From contig CAZDAW010000028.1 in assembly GCA_964503685.1 (NCBI GenBank), positions 1-36,450 on the forward strand: DNA of 36,450 nucleotides. The letters are read 5' to 3'. Under the pieces are notes generated by a model. The model worked only from the letters and a program-made list of their open reading frames with translations, had not been told where the DNA came from and searched no databases. Both the position numbers and the translations under genes were made by a program. Within the stretch, counting starts at the first letter, position 1; every line of letters begins with the position of its first letter. Shown piece after piece: positions 14,920 to 23,394 of this stretch. The DNA comes from CAZDAW01 sp964503685 (GTDB lineage Bacteria > Chloroflexota > Anaerolineae > Anaerolineales > Anaerolineaceae).

Positions 14920-16545
14920 TTATTGGGTAACGGGCGCCACTTTCATGTAGTTTTCACGGGTGACGTTGTAGATGAGGCCGCCGGGGATTTCCTTCCACCC
15001 CTGCCAGGTGGATGTGTTGTAGGCTTGCAGTTTATCCTGGTACCACATCACGATATAGGCGGCGTCTTCGTAGAACATCGTTTGCATCTGATCAACGATT
15101 TCCTTGCGGGCTTTAACGTCAATCAGTTGAGCCTGCTGATCGTAGAGTTCATCGTAGGTTTCGTTGCAGTAGAAGACGTCGTTGTTGCCGCCGATTTGAC
15201 TGCACAGGGGGACGCCCAGCATGTAGTTGGGATCAGGAATAGAGGAATCCCATCCCCAGACAAAGATGTCCCAATCCTGTTCATCGACGTTATAGACGGT
15301 GTTGCCCAGGGTGTTTTCATCAAGGGTTTGCAGGTCGAGTTTGACGCCGACTTTTTCGGCGGCGTCTTTGAAGAGCTGGGCGGCGCGCACGTCAACCGAG
15401 GTCGTCTGGATGGCAATGAGGCGGAATTCCAGCGGCTCGCCCCTGTCGTTCTCCCGGACGCCGTCGCCGTCGTTGTCTTTATAACCGGCTTCATCGAGCA
15501 TCTGAGCGGCTTTTTCAGGATTGGCGTTCATCTGTTTTTCGGCTGGAATTGGCAGATACCAGTCCTGGATGCCGATCGGGATGATCGAATCGCCGGGGCG
15601 ACCGTGCCCGGCCAGGGCAAGTTCAACGAGCTGATTGCGGTCGAGAGCGTAACTCAATGCCTGGCGCACGACCCTGTCGCGCAGGATTGGGTTGCCCTTG
15701 GATATCTCGTCATTAGAGACGTTAAAACCAAGGTGATGAAAAGAATACGAGGGAAGCGAAACCGCCTTTATATTTTCGGCGGATTTGATGCCGTCCCAGA
15801 TAGTAGGCGGCACTTCGGTGACGATATCAATATCGCCGCTCTTGAGTGCCTGCGCCATTACGTCCTCGTTTCCGTAAAGGACGAAGGTGATCTTGCTGGC
15901 TTTGGGCGCCTCGCCCCAGAAGTCCGGGTTGCGTTCCAGAACGATATTGCTGCCGCTCTGCCATTCGGCCAGTTTGAAAGGCCCCGATCCGATCGGTTTT
16001 TCGTTGTTGAACTTTTCAATATCTTCGACGCTCATGGTTTCCCAGATATGCTTGGGAAGAATGGGAATCGAAAGGCCAGGATTGTAAGCCTGGGGTATAT
16101 CGAAGGTAAGCGTCACGGTGGCAGGGTCAGGCGCTTCAATCGAGGTCATCTGGAGTAAATATTGTGCATATTCGCTCAATTCGCTGTCTTTGATTAATTG
16201 GTAGGTATATACCACATCATCAGCCGTTAATGGTTTACCATCGTGCCATTTAACGTTATTGCGGAGTTTAAAAGTCAGGGTTTTGCCATCTTCCGAGTAG
16301 TTATATTCTTTGGCTAATCCAGGTTGGGTTTTCAGGTCCAGGTCATAGACCAGCAGTTTGTCGTACACAAGGCTGATAATTTCGTTGGCCTCGGTGCTGT
16401 AGGTGGTCAGCGGGTTCATCGTATCCGGTTCAGACGCCCACCCGACTCGCAGGATCGGTTCAGCGGCTGGCCTGGAGCCGCCGCAGGCGCTTATTATGAA
16501 CGCCAATATCATGATCAAACTTGCAATTCTAAACCTTCTAATCAT
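14920..16545 (-). CDS. Extracellular solute-binding lipoprotein, family 5
   Basis: This is the substrate-binding component of the ABC importer, anchored outside the membrane. The N-terminus is a lipoprotein signal: basic start, hydrophobic core and lipobox IISAC with the lipidated cysteine at 21, followed by GGS. The mature 520 residues follow the SBP family 5 pattern (RVGWASEPDTMNPL, LTFKLRNNVKWHDGKPLTADDVVYT, GSGPFKL). An acidic YKDNDGDGVREND loop like those in many relatives could bind Ca2+. The family binds peptides, nickel complexes or oligosaccharides. The LacI-type operator upstream favours a carbohydrate-related ligand, but this is inference. A strong AAGGAGG (16560-16554) precedes the ATG at a spacing of eight bases. 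Confidence 0.92.
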   Translation of the reverse strand: MIRRFRIASLIMILAFIISACGGSRPAAEPILRVGWASEPDTMNPLTTYSTEANEIISLVYDKLLVYDLDLKTQPGLAKEYNYSEDGKTLTFKLRNNVKWHDGKPLTADDVVYTYQLIKDSELSEYAQYLLQMTSIEAPDPATVTLTFDIPQAYNPGLSIPILPKHIWETMSVEDIEKFNNEKPIGSGPFKLAEWQSGSNIVLERNPDFWGEAPKASKITFVLYGNEDVMAQALKSGDIDIVTEVPPTIWDGIKSAENIKAVSLPSYSFHHLGFNVSNDEISKGNPILRDRVVRQALSYALDRNQLVELALAGHGRPGDSIIPIGIQDWYLPIPAEKQMNANPEKAAQMLDEAGYKDNDGDGVRENDRGEPLEFRLIAIQTTSVDVRAAQLFKDAAEKVGVKLDLQTLDENTLGNTVYNVDEQDWDIFVWGWDSSIPDPNYMLGVPLCSQIGGNNDVFYCNETYDELYDQQAQLIDVKARKEIVDQMQTMFYEDAAYIVMWYQDKLQAYNTSTWQGWKEIPGGLIYNVTRENYMKVAPVTQ

Positions 16546-16603
16546 TGGACAACCCTCCTTTAGATGCTAGAAAAAAACAGGTCGAATAATGAGCCGGGAA
16601 AAA

Positions 16604-16619
16604 GTGATAACGTTCTCAC
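16604..16619. promoter_or_regulatory. LacI/CcpA-type operator of the Opp-like operon
   Basis: GTGATAACGTTCTCAC is a 14-of-16 palindrome with the central ACGT of LacI-family sites, and it fits the cre-like pattern TGNNARCGNNNNCA. It lies just downstream of the -10 of the importer promoter, over the predicted start site, where a repressor would block transcription. No LacI-family gene is present in the window. Confidence 0.55.
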
Positions 16620-16623
16620 ATTG

Positions 16624-16651
16624 ATTTTATCACTGATCTGCGCTGGGTCAA
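16624..16651 (-). promoter_or_regulatory. Promoter of the Opp-like importer operon
   Basis: On the minus strand TTGACC (16651-16646) and TAAAAT (16629-16624) are 16 bases apart. The start would be near 16617, inside the palindromic operator, leaving a leader of about 70 bases to the ATG at 16545. The promoter is back-to-back with that of the response regulator. Confidence 0.6.
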
Positions 16652-16666
16652 GGATTTAACGCTTTC

Positions 16667-16695
16667 TTGACAGAGATTGCTTATCCCTCTATACT
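16667..16695 (+). promoter_or_regulatory. Consensus promoter of the response regulator, leaderless transcript
   Basis: TTGACA (16667-16672) and TATACT (16690-16695) are separated by 17 bases. The start codon ATG lies at 16703, seven bases after the -10, so transcription and translation would begin at essentially the same base. No Shine-Dalgarno sequence exists in this short stretch. Confidence 0.7.
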
Positions 16696-16702
16696 CAGAT
16701 TC

Positions 16703-17395
16703 ATGCAATACCACGTTTTGGTCATCGAAGATGATCCGGCAGTCGGGCAGTCGCTTTGTGATGGGCTGGAACAGAACGGCTTTCAGGCTTCCTGGAAGAT
16801 GAATGGAAAAGAGGGGGTGGATTTTGCGATCAAACACAACCCGCATCTTATCCTGCTGGATGTCCGCCTGCCTGACGGCTCAGGGTTCGATTTTTGCCGC
16901 CAACTGCGCCAGCGCGGCGTTTGCCAGCCGTTGATTATGTTGACTGTTCAACGCGATGAGGTGGATAAGATTCTGGGATTGGAAATGGGGGCGGATGATT
17001 ACGTGACCAAGCCTTTCAGCCTGCGCGAATTGACGTCGCGCATCCGGGCGCAAATCCGTCGGGCTTACGGTGAATTCTCAAATACTGAGACAGACTTATT
17101 ATATATTGCCGACCTGGCAATCGACCAGGCCCGCGGGCGGGTTGCCCGCGGCGAGCAGGTCCTCGCCCTGACGCCGGTCGAGTTCCGCCTGCTGGTTTAT
17201 CTGGCGCGTCATCGTGGTCAGGCGGTCAGCCGGGGGCAGATTGTTGAAGCGGTGTGGAGTCATTCCCCCGATCCAGACAGTGAGCGGGCGGTCAATGTTC
17301 ATATCCGGCGTTTGCGTGAAAAAATTGAAATAGACCCTGAACATCCGAGCCTGATTTTAACTGTGCCCGGCATTGGCTATCGCCTGGTTCCCTGA
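16703..17395 (+). CDS. OmpR/PhoB-family response regulator
   Basis: The receiver domain spans residues 1-118: acidic pair E9-D10-D11, phospho-acceptor D53 in LLDVRLPDGSG, T81 and K103 in TKPF. A winged-helix output domain follows (about 128-230, with LTPVEFRLLVYLARHRGQAVSR and RAVNVHIRRLREKIE). The start at 16703 is chosen because a TTG further upstream (16667) is in fact the -35 element. The gene is first in a cluster with an ABC exporter and, at the far end, a sensor kinase (21643-23289) that is its likely partner. A candidate binding site lies in front of the next gene (17419-17440). Confidence 0.92.
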   Translation: MQYHVLVIEDDPAVGQSLCDGLEQNGFQASWKMNGKEGVDFAIKHNPHLILLDVRLPDGSGFDFCRQLRQRGVCQPLIMLTVQRDEVDKILGLEMGADDYVTKPFSLRELTSRIRAQIRRAYGEFSNTETDLLYIADLAIDQARGRVARGEQVLALTPVEFRLLVYLARHRGQAVSRGQIVEAVWSHSPDPDSERAVNVHIRRLREKIEIDPEHPSLILTVPGIGYRLVP

Positions 17396-17418
17396 TTAAG
17401 AAATTGTAACCTGATAGA

Positions 17419-17448
17419 AATCTGCCTGTAATCTCCTCAATTTATACT
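17419..17448 (+). promoter_or_regulatory. Candidate response-regulator box and -10 before the exporter genes
   Basis: AATCTGCCTGT (17419-17429) and AATCTCCTCAA (17430-17440) form an imperfect direct repeat in an 11-base register, the spacing used by OmpR/PhoB-type regulators. It takes the place of a -35 element directly ahead of TATACT (17443-17448). A longer-spaced TGTAA pair (17405 and 17427) is 22 bases apart. This layout would suit activation by the adjacent response regulator. Confidence 0.35.
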
Positions 17449-17474
17449 GAGAAAAACTGGATTGAGGAGATACT

Positions 17475-18857
17475 ATGCAGCATTGGAAAATAGCAGTTCT
17501 GGTTGTTCTGGCTGTGGGTTTAATAGCCACAGCCGGTTATCTGGGATTTAAATCGAGTTTACCAAAGAGGGAAGTCGAAACGCCGAAAACGGTTGCGGTC
17601 AGCCGCGGCGATGTGCGCCAGGCAGTCAGCGCTCCGGGGCAGTTGGTGGGGATGCGCCAGGAGAAGCTGCGCATGGGGGTGGAAGGCCGGCTCGCTTCGG
17701 TCAACATCCGGGCGGGGGATTCGGTCAAAAAAGGAACATTGCTGGCATCTTTGAGCGGGCGCGAGAAGTTCGCTGCTGCTGAAACAGCCAGCCGTCTGGA
17801 AGCGCTGAAGGCGCAAAAGGAACTGGAAGAATTGATTGCCAATGCGCCCAAGGTGACTGCCGACGCCCAGGTGGCATTGATTGAGGCAGAGAAAAAATAC
17901 GACGAAGCGAAAAAGTACCGCGAATCGCTTGATTATCCGCGCGGCTCGCCGGAAAGGATTCAGACCGCCCAGGATGATTATGACCTGGCGCAGGAAATGT
18001 TGGACAAGGCGGAAGAGGAATACGAACCCGTTAAATATAAGACATTTGATGACCCCGAACGCGTGATGGCTTACAACATGTTGCAAAGCGCCCGCGCTCA
18101 GCGCGATGAAGCCTTACGATCTTTGCAGTGGTTCACAGGCAAGCCTGATAAATTCGAAGTTGCCAAACGCGACGCCGAACTAGCGCTGGCGAAAGCGGCT
18201 TACGAAAAAGCGAAGCGCGAATGGGATAAGATCAAAGACGGAATCGACCAGACGGAATTAGACATCGCCAAAGCCAAAGTGGCCGATCTGGAAGCCAAAC
18301 ACCAGGAAGCAAAAGTAGCCCTGGAGCATGTCGATCTGCGCGCTCCGTATGATGGGGTGGTTCTGGAAGTCAAAGTTGTTCCCGGCGATCAGGTGGATGC
18401 AGAAAGCGTCGTGGCTGTTCTGTCGGCGCCGAAAGCCCTGGAAGCCCTGGTGACGGTGGTCGAAGAGGATTATGGGTTGATCAGGGTTGGACAGTCCGTC
18501 GAAGTCTTTGCCGATGCTCAGCCGGGTGCAGCGATTACCGGCAAGGTCTCGCGGATTGTTCCTCAGCGGATCGAAGGTGACCGCCCGTTATATCCCGTTT
18601 ACATCACCCTGAACAAACTGCCCGATGACCTTGCGGCGGGAATGAGCATTGACACGTCGATCGCCATTGAGTCGCGCCAGAATGTCTTGATGTTGCCCAA
18701 GGCGCTGGTCAGGGCGCGCAGCGACGGAAGCGCCCAGGTTGAGGTGTGGGATGGCGCTAATAGGGTGAAACGGGAAATCAAAATCGGCCTGATCGGCGAC
18801 CAGAACGTCGAGATTCTGGAAGGGCTTGCAGAAGGGGAACTGGTGGTGGCGCAATGA
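17475..18857 (+). CDS. MacA-like periplasmic adaptor (HlyD/membrane fusion family)
   Basis: The adaptor is anchored by one N-terminal membrane helix (5-25) with no lipobox. The two halves of the lipoyl/barrel-sandwich domain are at 69-92 and 286-310 (DLRAPYDGVVLEVKVVPGDQ). Between them is a long, charged alpha-helical hairpin (about 98-283), rich in Lys/Glu/Ala heptads; a beta-barrel and membrane-proximal domain follow. The hairpin is longer than in canonical MacA and has a break around PRGSPE. In an organism with an unusual envelope the partner outer-membrane channel is unknown, and none is encoded here. GAGGAG at 17464-17469 precedes the ATG. It overlaps the ATPase gene by four bases. Confidence 0.87.
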   Translation: MQHWKIAVLVVLAVGLIATAGYLGFKSSLPKREVETPKTVAVSRGDVRQAVSAPGQLVGMRQEKLRMGVEGRLASVNIRAGDSVKKGTLLASLSGREKFAAAETASRLEALKAQKELEELIANAPKVTADAQVALIEAEKKYDEAKKYRESLDYPRGSPERIQTAQDDYDLAQEMLDKAEEEYEPVKYKTFDDPERVMAYNMLQSARAQRDEALRSLQWFTGKPDKFEVAKRDAELALAKAAYEKAKREWDKIKDGIDQTELDIAKAKVADLEAKHQEAKVALEHVDLRAPYDGVVLEVKVVPGDQVDAESVVAVLSAPKALEALVTVVEEDYGLIRVGQSVEVFADAQPGAAITGKVSRIVPQRIEGDRPLYPVYITLNKLPDDLAAGMSIDTSIAIESRQNVLMLPKALVRARSDGSAQVEVWDGANRVKREIKIGLIGDQNVEILEGLAEGELVVAQ

Positions 18858-19537
18858 GCCGGTTGATCGAAACACAGAAGCTTGAACGGATTTATACGAT
18901 GGGCGAGAGTGAAGTGCGGGCGCTGGACGGAGTGAATTTATCCATTGAAGCCGGCGAGTTTGTGGCGCTGATGGGCCCATCGGGAAGCGGTAAATCCACC
19001 CTCATGCACATTTTGGGCTGCCTCGACCGGCCAACCGCTGGCAGATATTTGCTGGAAGGCGAGGAGGTCAGCCGGCATTCGGATGACGAACTGGCCCGCC
19101 TGCGCAACAGGCGGATCGGCTTTGTTTTTCAGAACTTCAATCTTTTACCGCGGGCAAATGCGTTGGAAAACGTCGGCCTGCCGCTGCTGTATGACGGCGA
19201 CGCTGCCGACTGGCGGGAGAAATCCGCCAGAGCGCTGGAGAGAGTCGGCATGGGGCATCGTTGTGAACACCGCCCGATGCAGTTGTCGGGCGGCGAATGC
19301 CAGCGGATCGCAATTGCCCGCGCTCTGGTTAAGAACCCCACCCTCATTCTGGCAGACGAGCCGACCGGCAACCTGGACAGCGCCCGCAGCAGGGAGATCA
19401 TGGGCTTGCTGGTCGAACTGGTGAAGGAGGGGCGCACGATCCTGATGGTGACGCACGATGCAGCGGTGGCCGAATACGCCGACCGGCGCATCCTGTTTCG
19501 CGACGGCAGAATCATGCAGGAGGAAGGAAGGGGATGA
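18854..19537 (+). CDS. MacB/LolD-like ABC exporter ATPase
   Basis: This 227-residue ATPase has Walker A GPSGSGKST (41-49), Q-loop in FVFQNFNLLPR, signature LSGGE (144-148) and Walker B/D-loop LILADEPTGNLDS (164-176). It has the MacB/LolD features ALDGVNLSIEAGEFVALMG and TLMHILGCLDRPTAG. The signature continues ECQR, where QQQR is usual, a conservative oddity with a cysteine. It overlaps both the adaptor and permease genes by four bases, so the three proteins are made as a set and should form an adaptor-ATPase-permease mechanotransmission exporter. Confidence 0.92.
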   Translation: MSRLIETQKLERIYTMGESEVRALDGVNLSIEAGEFVALMGPSGSGKSTLMHILGCLDRPTAGRYLLEGEEVSRHSDDELARLRNRRIGFVFQNFNLLPRANALENVGLPLLYDGDAADWREKSARALERVGMGHRCEHRPMQLSGGECQRIAIARALVKNPTLILADEPTGNLDSARSREIMGLLVELVKEGRTILMVTHDAAVAEYADRRILFRDGRIMQEEGRG

Positions 19538-20829
19538 TGTCGATTACCCATTTATTGTGGACGGCATGGCGTGGGGCGACGGCCAATAAATTACGGGCGG
19601 CGTTGACTGCCCTGGGCGTCATGATCGGGGTGGCTTCGGTGATCATTACCCTGGCGCTGGGCAACGGGGCGCGAGCGGCGGTGGAAGCCAGTTTTCGTTT
19701 TCTGGGGTCAGATCAGATTCAGATGTCAACCAAAATGGATTTTACACAAGGGGAGTTCAAAGAAGTTGGCAAGCAATTAACCTACGCTGAAGTCCTTCAA
19801 TTGCCGGCTGCGGCGCCGCTGATCGACCGGGTCGATATTTCTGTCGGCCGGCAGGTTAAAGTGCGCCACGAAAGGAATGTGGTTGACGTTAACCTGGCCG
19901 GCGTGACAGCCGAGATGTTTGATAGTATCACCTCTGAAAATCAGGTGCAGCCGGTTAACTGGCCGGAAGGAAAGCCGTTGACGGCGGCGTCGTTCATCAG
20001 CCAGGGGCGGTTTTTTCTTTCCCCTGAAGTGCTTCAGGATGCTTCGGTCTGTGTATTGGGATACCAGACGGCGATCGATCTTTTTCCAGGCAAGGATCCG
20101 CTGGGACAGACGGTGTGGATTAACCGCAAGCCTTATACCGTGATTGGCGTCGGCGCTGAACTGGAGATGGTCGATCCCGCCGAGCGTAAATACAACAAGC
20201 CCAATGAAGGGATCTACGTACCGGTTGGCGCAGCAATCAGAGATTTATATGAAGAACCACCTTCTGTCCACGCGATTGCCCACGTCAGCGATCCCCGGCA
20301 GATGAAAAAAGCCAAAGAACAAATTGCCGCCTTCCTGCGCGAAAAGCACGCCATTATGCCTGATGAAGAGGGGAAATATGTGGATGATTTTGAACTGACC
20401 ACCAAGCAGGATTTGTTGGGGGCGCAGCAGGAGGCGGCGCGGACCTTTTCGATTCTGCTGACGGCGATGGCAATCGTCTCTCTGACCGTAGGCGGCATTG
20501 GGATCATGAACGTGATGCTGGTGAGTGTGACCGAGCGGACGCGCGAGATCGGGGTGCGGTTGGCGGTCGGGGCGCGCGCCAGGGATATTGTTTACCAGTT
20601 TCTTCTCGAGGCGGTTTTGATCTCGGCGGCCAGCGGCATAGGCGGTGTGGCAGTGGGCGTATTGAGCATCCCACTGGCGGCAATATTGAATAACGGCGTG
20701 GCGCTGCTTGCCCCGGCGAGCATTCCCCTGGCTTTAAGCGTGGCTGTCGTCACCGGCATTGCCTTTGGCATCTACCCGGCATTGCGCGCCTCGCGTTTGA
20801 ACCCGATCGAAGCATTACGATACGAATAA
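19534..20829 (+). CDS. MacB-like ABC exporter permease (FtsX family)
   Basis: The protein has the four-helix MacB topology: TM1 at about 20-45 (LTALGVMIGVASVIITLALG), a large extracytoplasmic MacB core domain (about 46-310) and three C-terminal helices. The characteristic FtsX segment GGIGIMNVMLVSVTERTREI follows, with GVRLAVGARARDI, and the ending YPALRASRLNPIEALRYE is diagnostic. Substrates in this class include macrolides, siderophores, peptides and lipoproteins; none can be chosen here. It is followed after 20 bases by a gene for an unknown single-pass protein with its own GGAGG site. Confidence 0.92.
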   Translation: MMSITHLLWTAWRGATANKLRAALTALGVMIGVASVIITLALGNGARAAVEASFRFLGSDQIQMSTKMDFTQGEFKEVGKQLTYAEVLQLPAAAPLIDRVDISVGRQVKVRHERNVVDVNLAGVTAEMFDSITSENQVQPVNWPEGKPLTAASFISQGRFFLSPEVLQDASVCVLGYQTAIDLFPGKDPLGQTVWINRKPYTVIGVGAELEMVDPAERKYNKPNEGIYVPVGAAIRDLYEEPPSVHAIAHVSDPRQMKKAKEQIAAFLREKHAIMPDEEGKYVDDFELTTKQDLLGAQQEAARTFSILLTAMAIVSLTVGGIGIMNVMLVSVTERTREIGVRLAVGARARDIVYQFLLEAVLISAASGIGGVAVGVLSIPLAAILNNGVALLAPASIPLALSVAVVTGIAFGIYPALRASRLNPIEALRYE

Positions 20830-20849
20830 AATTTTTGGAGGATTAACAA

Positions 20850-21488
20850 ATGGAAACATTACCGAACGAAAACAATGAAGTGGAAGTCCCAGTGGTTGAT
20901 GGGAGCGAAAACAATGCGCCGGCTGAAATCTCCGGCGCGCCAGTCCGAAAGGCCGGCAGCATGAAGAAGTGGGTGATCATCGGCGCGGTTGCGCTGGTCA
21001 TTCTGGCAGGGGCCAGTTTTTTGGCCGGGAGGTTATTCAATCAAAAAAGGGCTGGTTCACCGATGGGCGCCATGATCGTTTCATCAGGCGGGCCTGGAGG
21101 GCAAACATTTGCCAGCATCACCACGATACCATCCAAAGAGCTGCCTGAAACGGAGCCCGAAGTCGCCGGTATTTTTGTACGGCGGGAAGATAAGAGCGTT
21201 TACCTTGGCACCGGGAATTTATCGGTTGGAATTTCGTTGAGTGACGATGGTAAGAGTGATATTGAGACCAATTATGACGGCCCGGTCGTGGAAGTCGTTG
21301 TCACTCACGAGACGAAGATCTGGCAGGATGTAACTGAAATAGATTACAGCAATATGGAAGGCGATCAAACCATTCAACAGGTCGTCCAGCCGGGTTCTAT
21401 CGATGATTTGAAAGAGAACATGATCGTTTCGGTCTGGGGCGACAAGCAGGGCGACCGGATTGTGGCGCGAACAATTTCTTTCAAGTAA
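20850..21488 (+). CDS. Single-pass membrane protein of unknown function linked to the exporter (DUF5666-like)
   Basis: This 212-residue protein has an acidic cytoplasmic N-terminus (1-35), one membrane helix (about 41-64, KKWVIIGAVALVILAGASFL) and an extracytoplasmic part. The latter contains a Gly/Ser-rich linker (70-90) and a beta-rich domain from about 107. The C-terminal pattern (VVEVVVTHETKIWQDVTEI, then DLKENMIVSVWGDKQGDRI, VARTISF) resembles DUF5666-like small beta barrels. A strong TTGGAGG (20837-20843) precedes the ATG. It lies between the MacB-like permease and the sensor kinase, so it could be a substrate- or stress-sensing accessory of either; no function is known to me. Confidence 0.7.
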   Translation: METLPNENNEVEVPVVDGSENNAPAEISGAPVRKAGSMKKWVIIGAVALVILAGASFLAGRLFNQKRAGSPMGAMIVSSGGPGGQTFASITTIPSKELPETEPEVAGIFVRREDKSVYLGTGNLSVGISLSDDGKSDIETNYDGPVVEVVVTHETKIWQDVTEIDYSNMEGDQTIQQVVQPGSIDDLKENMIVSVWGDKQGDRIVARTISFK

Positions 21489-21552
21489 AACGGAAAAACA
21501 ACGACATGATACAGTATCAGAGAAAAAGCAGGTAATCAGGTATCGATTTATC

Positions 21553-21608
21553 ATTTGGGGTGTGCTGCTTATCGCCGCACGCCCCAAATAGATAAACTAT
21601 CTTTATCG
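21553..21608 (+). terminator. Two hairpins between the accessory gene and the sensor kinase
   Basis: ATTTGGGGTGTGC (21553-21565) pairs with GCACGCCCCAAAT (21577-21589): 13 base pairs with a single G-U and an 11-base loop. It is followed by a small GATAAA/TTTATC hairpin (21592-21608). No T-run follows, so it is either a Rho-dependent or partial terminator, or an RNA-stability element that lowers kinase expression relative to the exporter. Confidence 0.5.
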
Positions 21609-21642
21609 GTAGGGAGTAAAATTGGAGAGAGAGGATGCACCT

Positions 21643-23289
21643 ATGTTTAAATCGATCCGCTTTCGACTGGCTTTGAGTTATGTGGGGGTGGTTTTATTCT
21701 TGTCGCTTGCCCTGGGCGCTGTACTCCTGCTCACATTGCGGGCTTATTATTCAGAGCGCGAGAGCCTCTATTTGCAGCAGAATGCCCGGGTGGTTGGCCT
21801 TCAGGCCGGCGAACTATTAAGCGGCGCTTATTCTCCTGAAGTGTTGAACGATCAAATTCAAAACCTGGGTTTTATCAGCCAGGCGCGGGTGCGGCTTTAC
21901 GATGCCGAAGAACGGTTACTGGCCGATACCGGGCCAAGGGGTTCGCTGGTTATCAAGATGGCGGTGTTCACAGATGCGGTGGATGCTGGAGAATATACGG
22001 TATCTGAAACCTATGAAGGGGAATTTCAAGCATCCGTGATCGTCGTTCAAAGAGCGGATCGTGGCGTCGGTTATAAGATCCAGGCAGAGCCGGTTACGGA
22101 AATTATTACAACTGATTCATCCGGTAACATCTTGGTAAAGCCTGTCCCATCGGCGGATGAACGTCTTGCCGGCCAGGAAGTGATCACATTTTCCCCGATT
22201 CAGGCGGTGAGCACGGCGTATGGAATCAAGCTGGATGATGGGCCGGATGGTTCGCTTGACCGTTCCGACCAGGTCGTCCGTCAGCAAATCATGGACGGCA
22301 GCGGCAAGATTCTCGGATATGTCGAGTTATCTGAAGGACCGGCTTATGGGAGCGAGATATTGGCCAGCGTCCGAATCGGGCTGATCATTTCCAGCGCATT
22401 CGCTTTGCTCCTGTCAACGCTGGTGGGGTTATGGATCAGTAAGCAAATCAGCGCTCCTCTGGTATCGCTTACCAACGCAACAACGCAAATGATCCAGGGC
22501 GATTTGCAAGCGCGGGCGGTTGACAGCGGGCGCAGCGACGAACTTGGAACGTTGGGCAAGGCATTCAACCAGATGGCCGGGCAAATGGAGAATACGATTG
22601 ACTCATTAAAGCATTTCATCTCCGATGCCGCCCACCAGATACAAACGCCGATCACGGCGCTGCGCACCAATCTGGAGCTGGCTGGCGTGGAAGGCGATAA
22701 AAATAAGCGCGCCCGTTATCTGGACAGAGCGCAAGAACAGGCGATCAGGCTGCAAAAACTGGCCAATGAATTGTTAGATCTCTCCCGGATGGAAAGCGCA
22801 AGCGTTCCTTCGAAATTGCAGGAGGTTGATCTGGCTGCGCTGGCGCGCCAGATTTGCGAACCTTATGCTGCTCAGGCGGAGCAGGCCGGGCAGAAATTCA
22901 CGCTCGATTTACCTGCCAGCCTGGGCCCGGTTGCAGTGGATGCGAACAGTATCCAGCAGGCGCTGGGTAATTTACTCGATAACGCATTGAAGTTCACCCC
23001 GCCGGGTGGGCGAATCACATTAAGTGGGCTGGAAGTTGAAGATGAAATCCGCCTGTGGGTTGAGGACGATGGGATTGGTGTGCCGGCCGAAGATATGGAG
23101 CAACTTTTCAGTCGTTTTCACCGCGGGCGGAATGCAGGCAAGTACCCCGGCAACGGTCTGGGCCTGGCCATCGTGCAGGCGATCATGAAAATGCACGGGG
23201 GTAGCGTTTGGGCGGAAAATTTGCCAGACGGGGGCGTCAGATTTACCCTGGCGTTTTTCAACAGGGATTTCAAACAAAATATGCAGTAA
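21643..23289 (+). CDS. Sensor histidine kinase with HAMP domain
   Basis: The 548-residue kinase has TM1 (9-32), an extracytoplasmic sensor of about 205 residues, TM2 (about 244-265), HAMP (about 266-318), HisKA with phospho-acceptor H331 (ISDAAHQIQTPITALR), and a HATPase domain with N-box LLDNALKFTPPGG, G1 DDGIGVP and G2 GNGLGLAIV. The start at 21643 is supported by GGAGAGAGAGGA a few bases before it; a TTG at 21622 is rejected. HQIQTP differs slightly from the usual HELRTP. It probably phosphorylates the response regulator at 16703-17395, four genes upstream, with the exporter genes between them. Confidence 0.92.
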   Translation: MFKSIRFRLALSYVGVVLFLSLALGAVLLLTLRAYYSERESLYLQQNARVVGLQAGELLSGAYSPEVLNDQIQNLGFISQARVRLYDAEERLLADTGPRGSLVIKMAVFTDAVDAGEYTVSETYEGEFQASVIVVQRADRGVGYKIQAEPVTEIITTDSSGNILVKPVPSADERLAGQEVITFSPIQAVSTAYGIKLDDGPDGSLDRSDQVVRQQIMDGSGKILGYVELSEGPAYGSEILASVRIGLIISSAFALLLSTLVGLWISKQISAPLVSLTNATTQMIQGDLQARAVDSGRSDELGTLGKAFNQMAGQMENTIDSLKHFISDAAHQIQTPITALRTNLELAGVEGDKNKRARYLDRAQEQAIRLQKLANELLDLSRMESASVPSKLQEVDLAALARQICEPYAAQAEQAGQKFTLDLPASLGPVAVDANSIQQALGNLLDNALKFTPPGGRITLSGLEVEDEIRLWVEDDGIGVPAEDMEQLFSRFHRGRNAGKYPGNGLGLAIVQAIMKMHGGSVWAENLPDGGVRFTLAFFNRDFKQNMQ

Positions 23290-23394
23290 ACGCGTTGCCG
23301 ATTTGCAGGTCATGGCCGGGCGATTTTAAGATGTTTTAACAAATTCATAACCGGTTGCTAATATTCCCATATTATCCCCATAAACTTCATGCAA

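Noticed and set aside
14779..16158. 459-codon open frame on the plus strand
   Set aside because: It is antisense to the solute-binding lipoprotein and the start of the OppB-like gene, without domain signals; long shadow frames are expected at this GC content.
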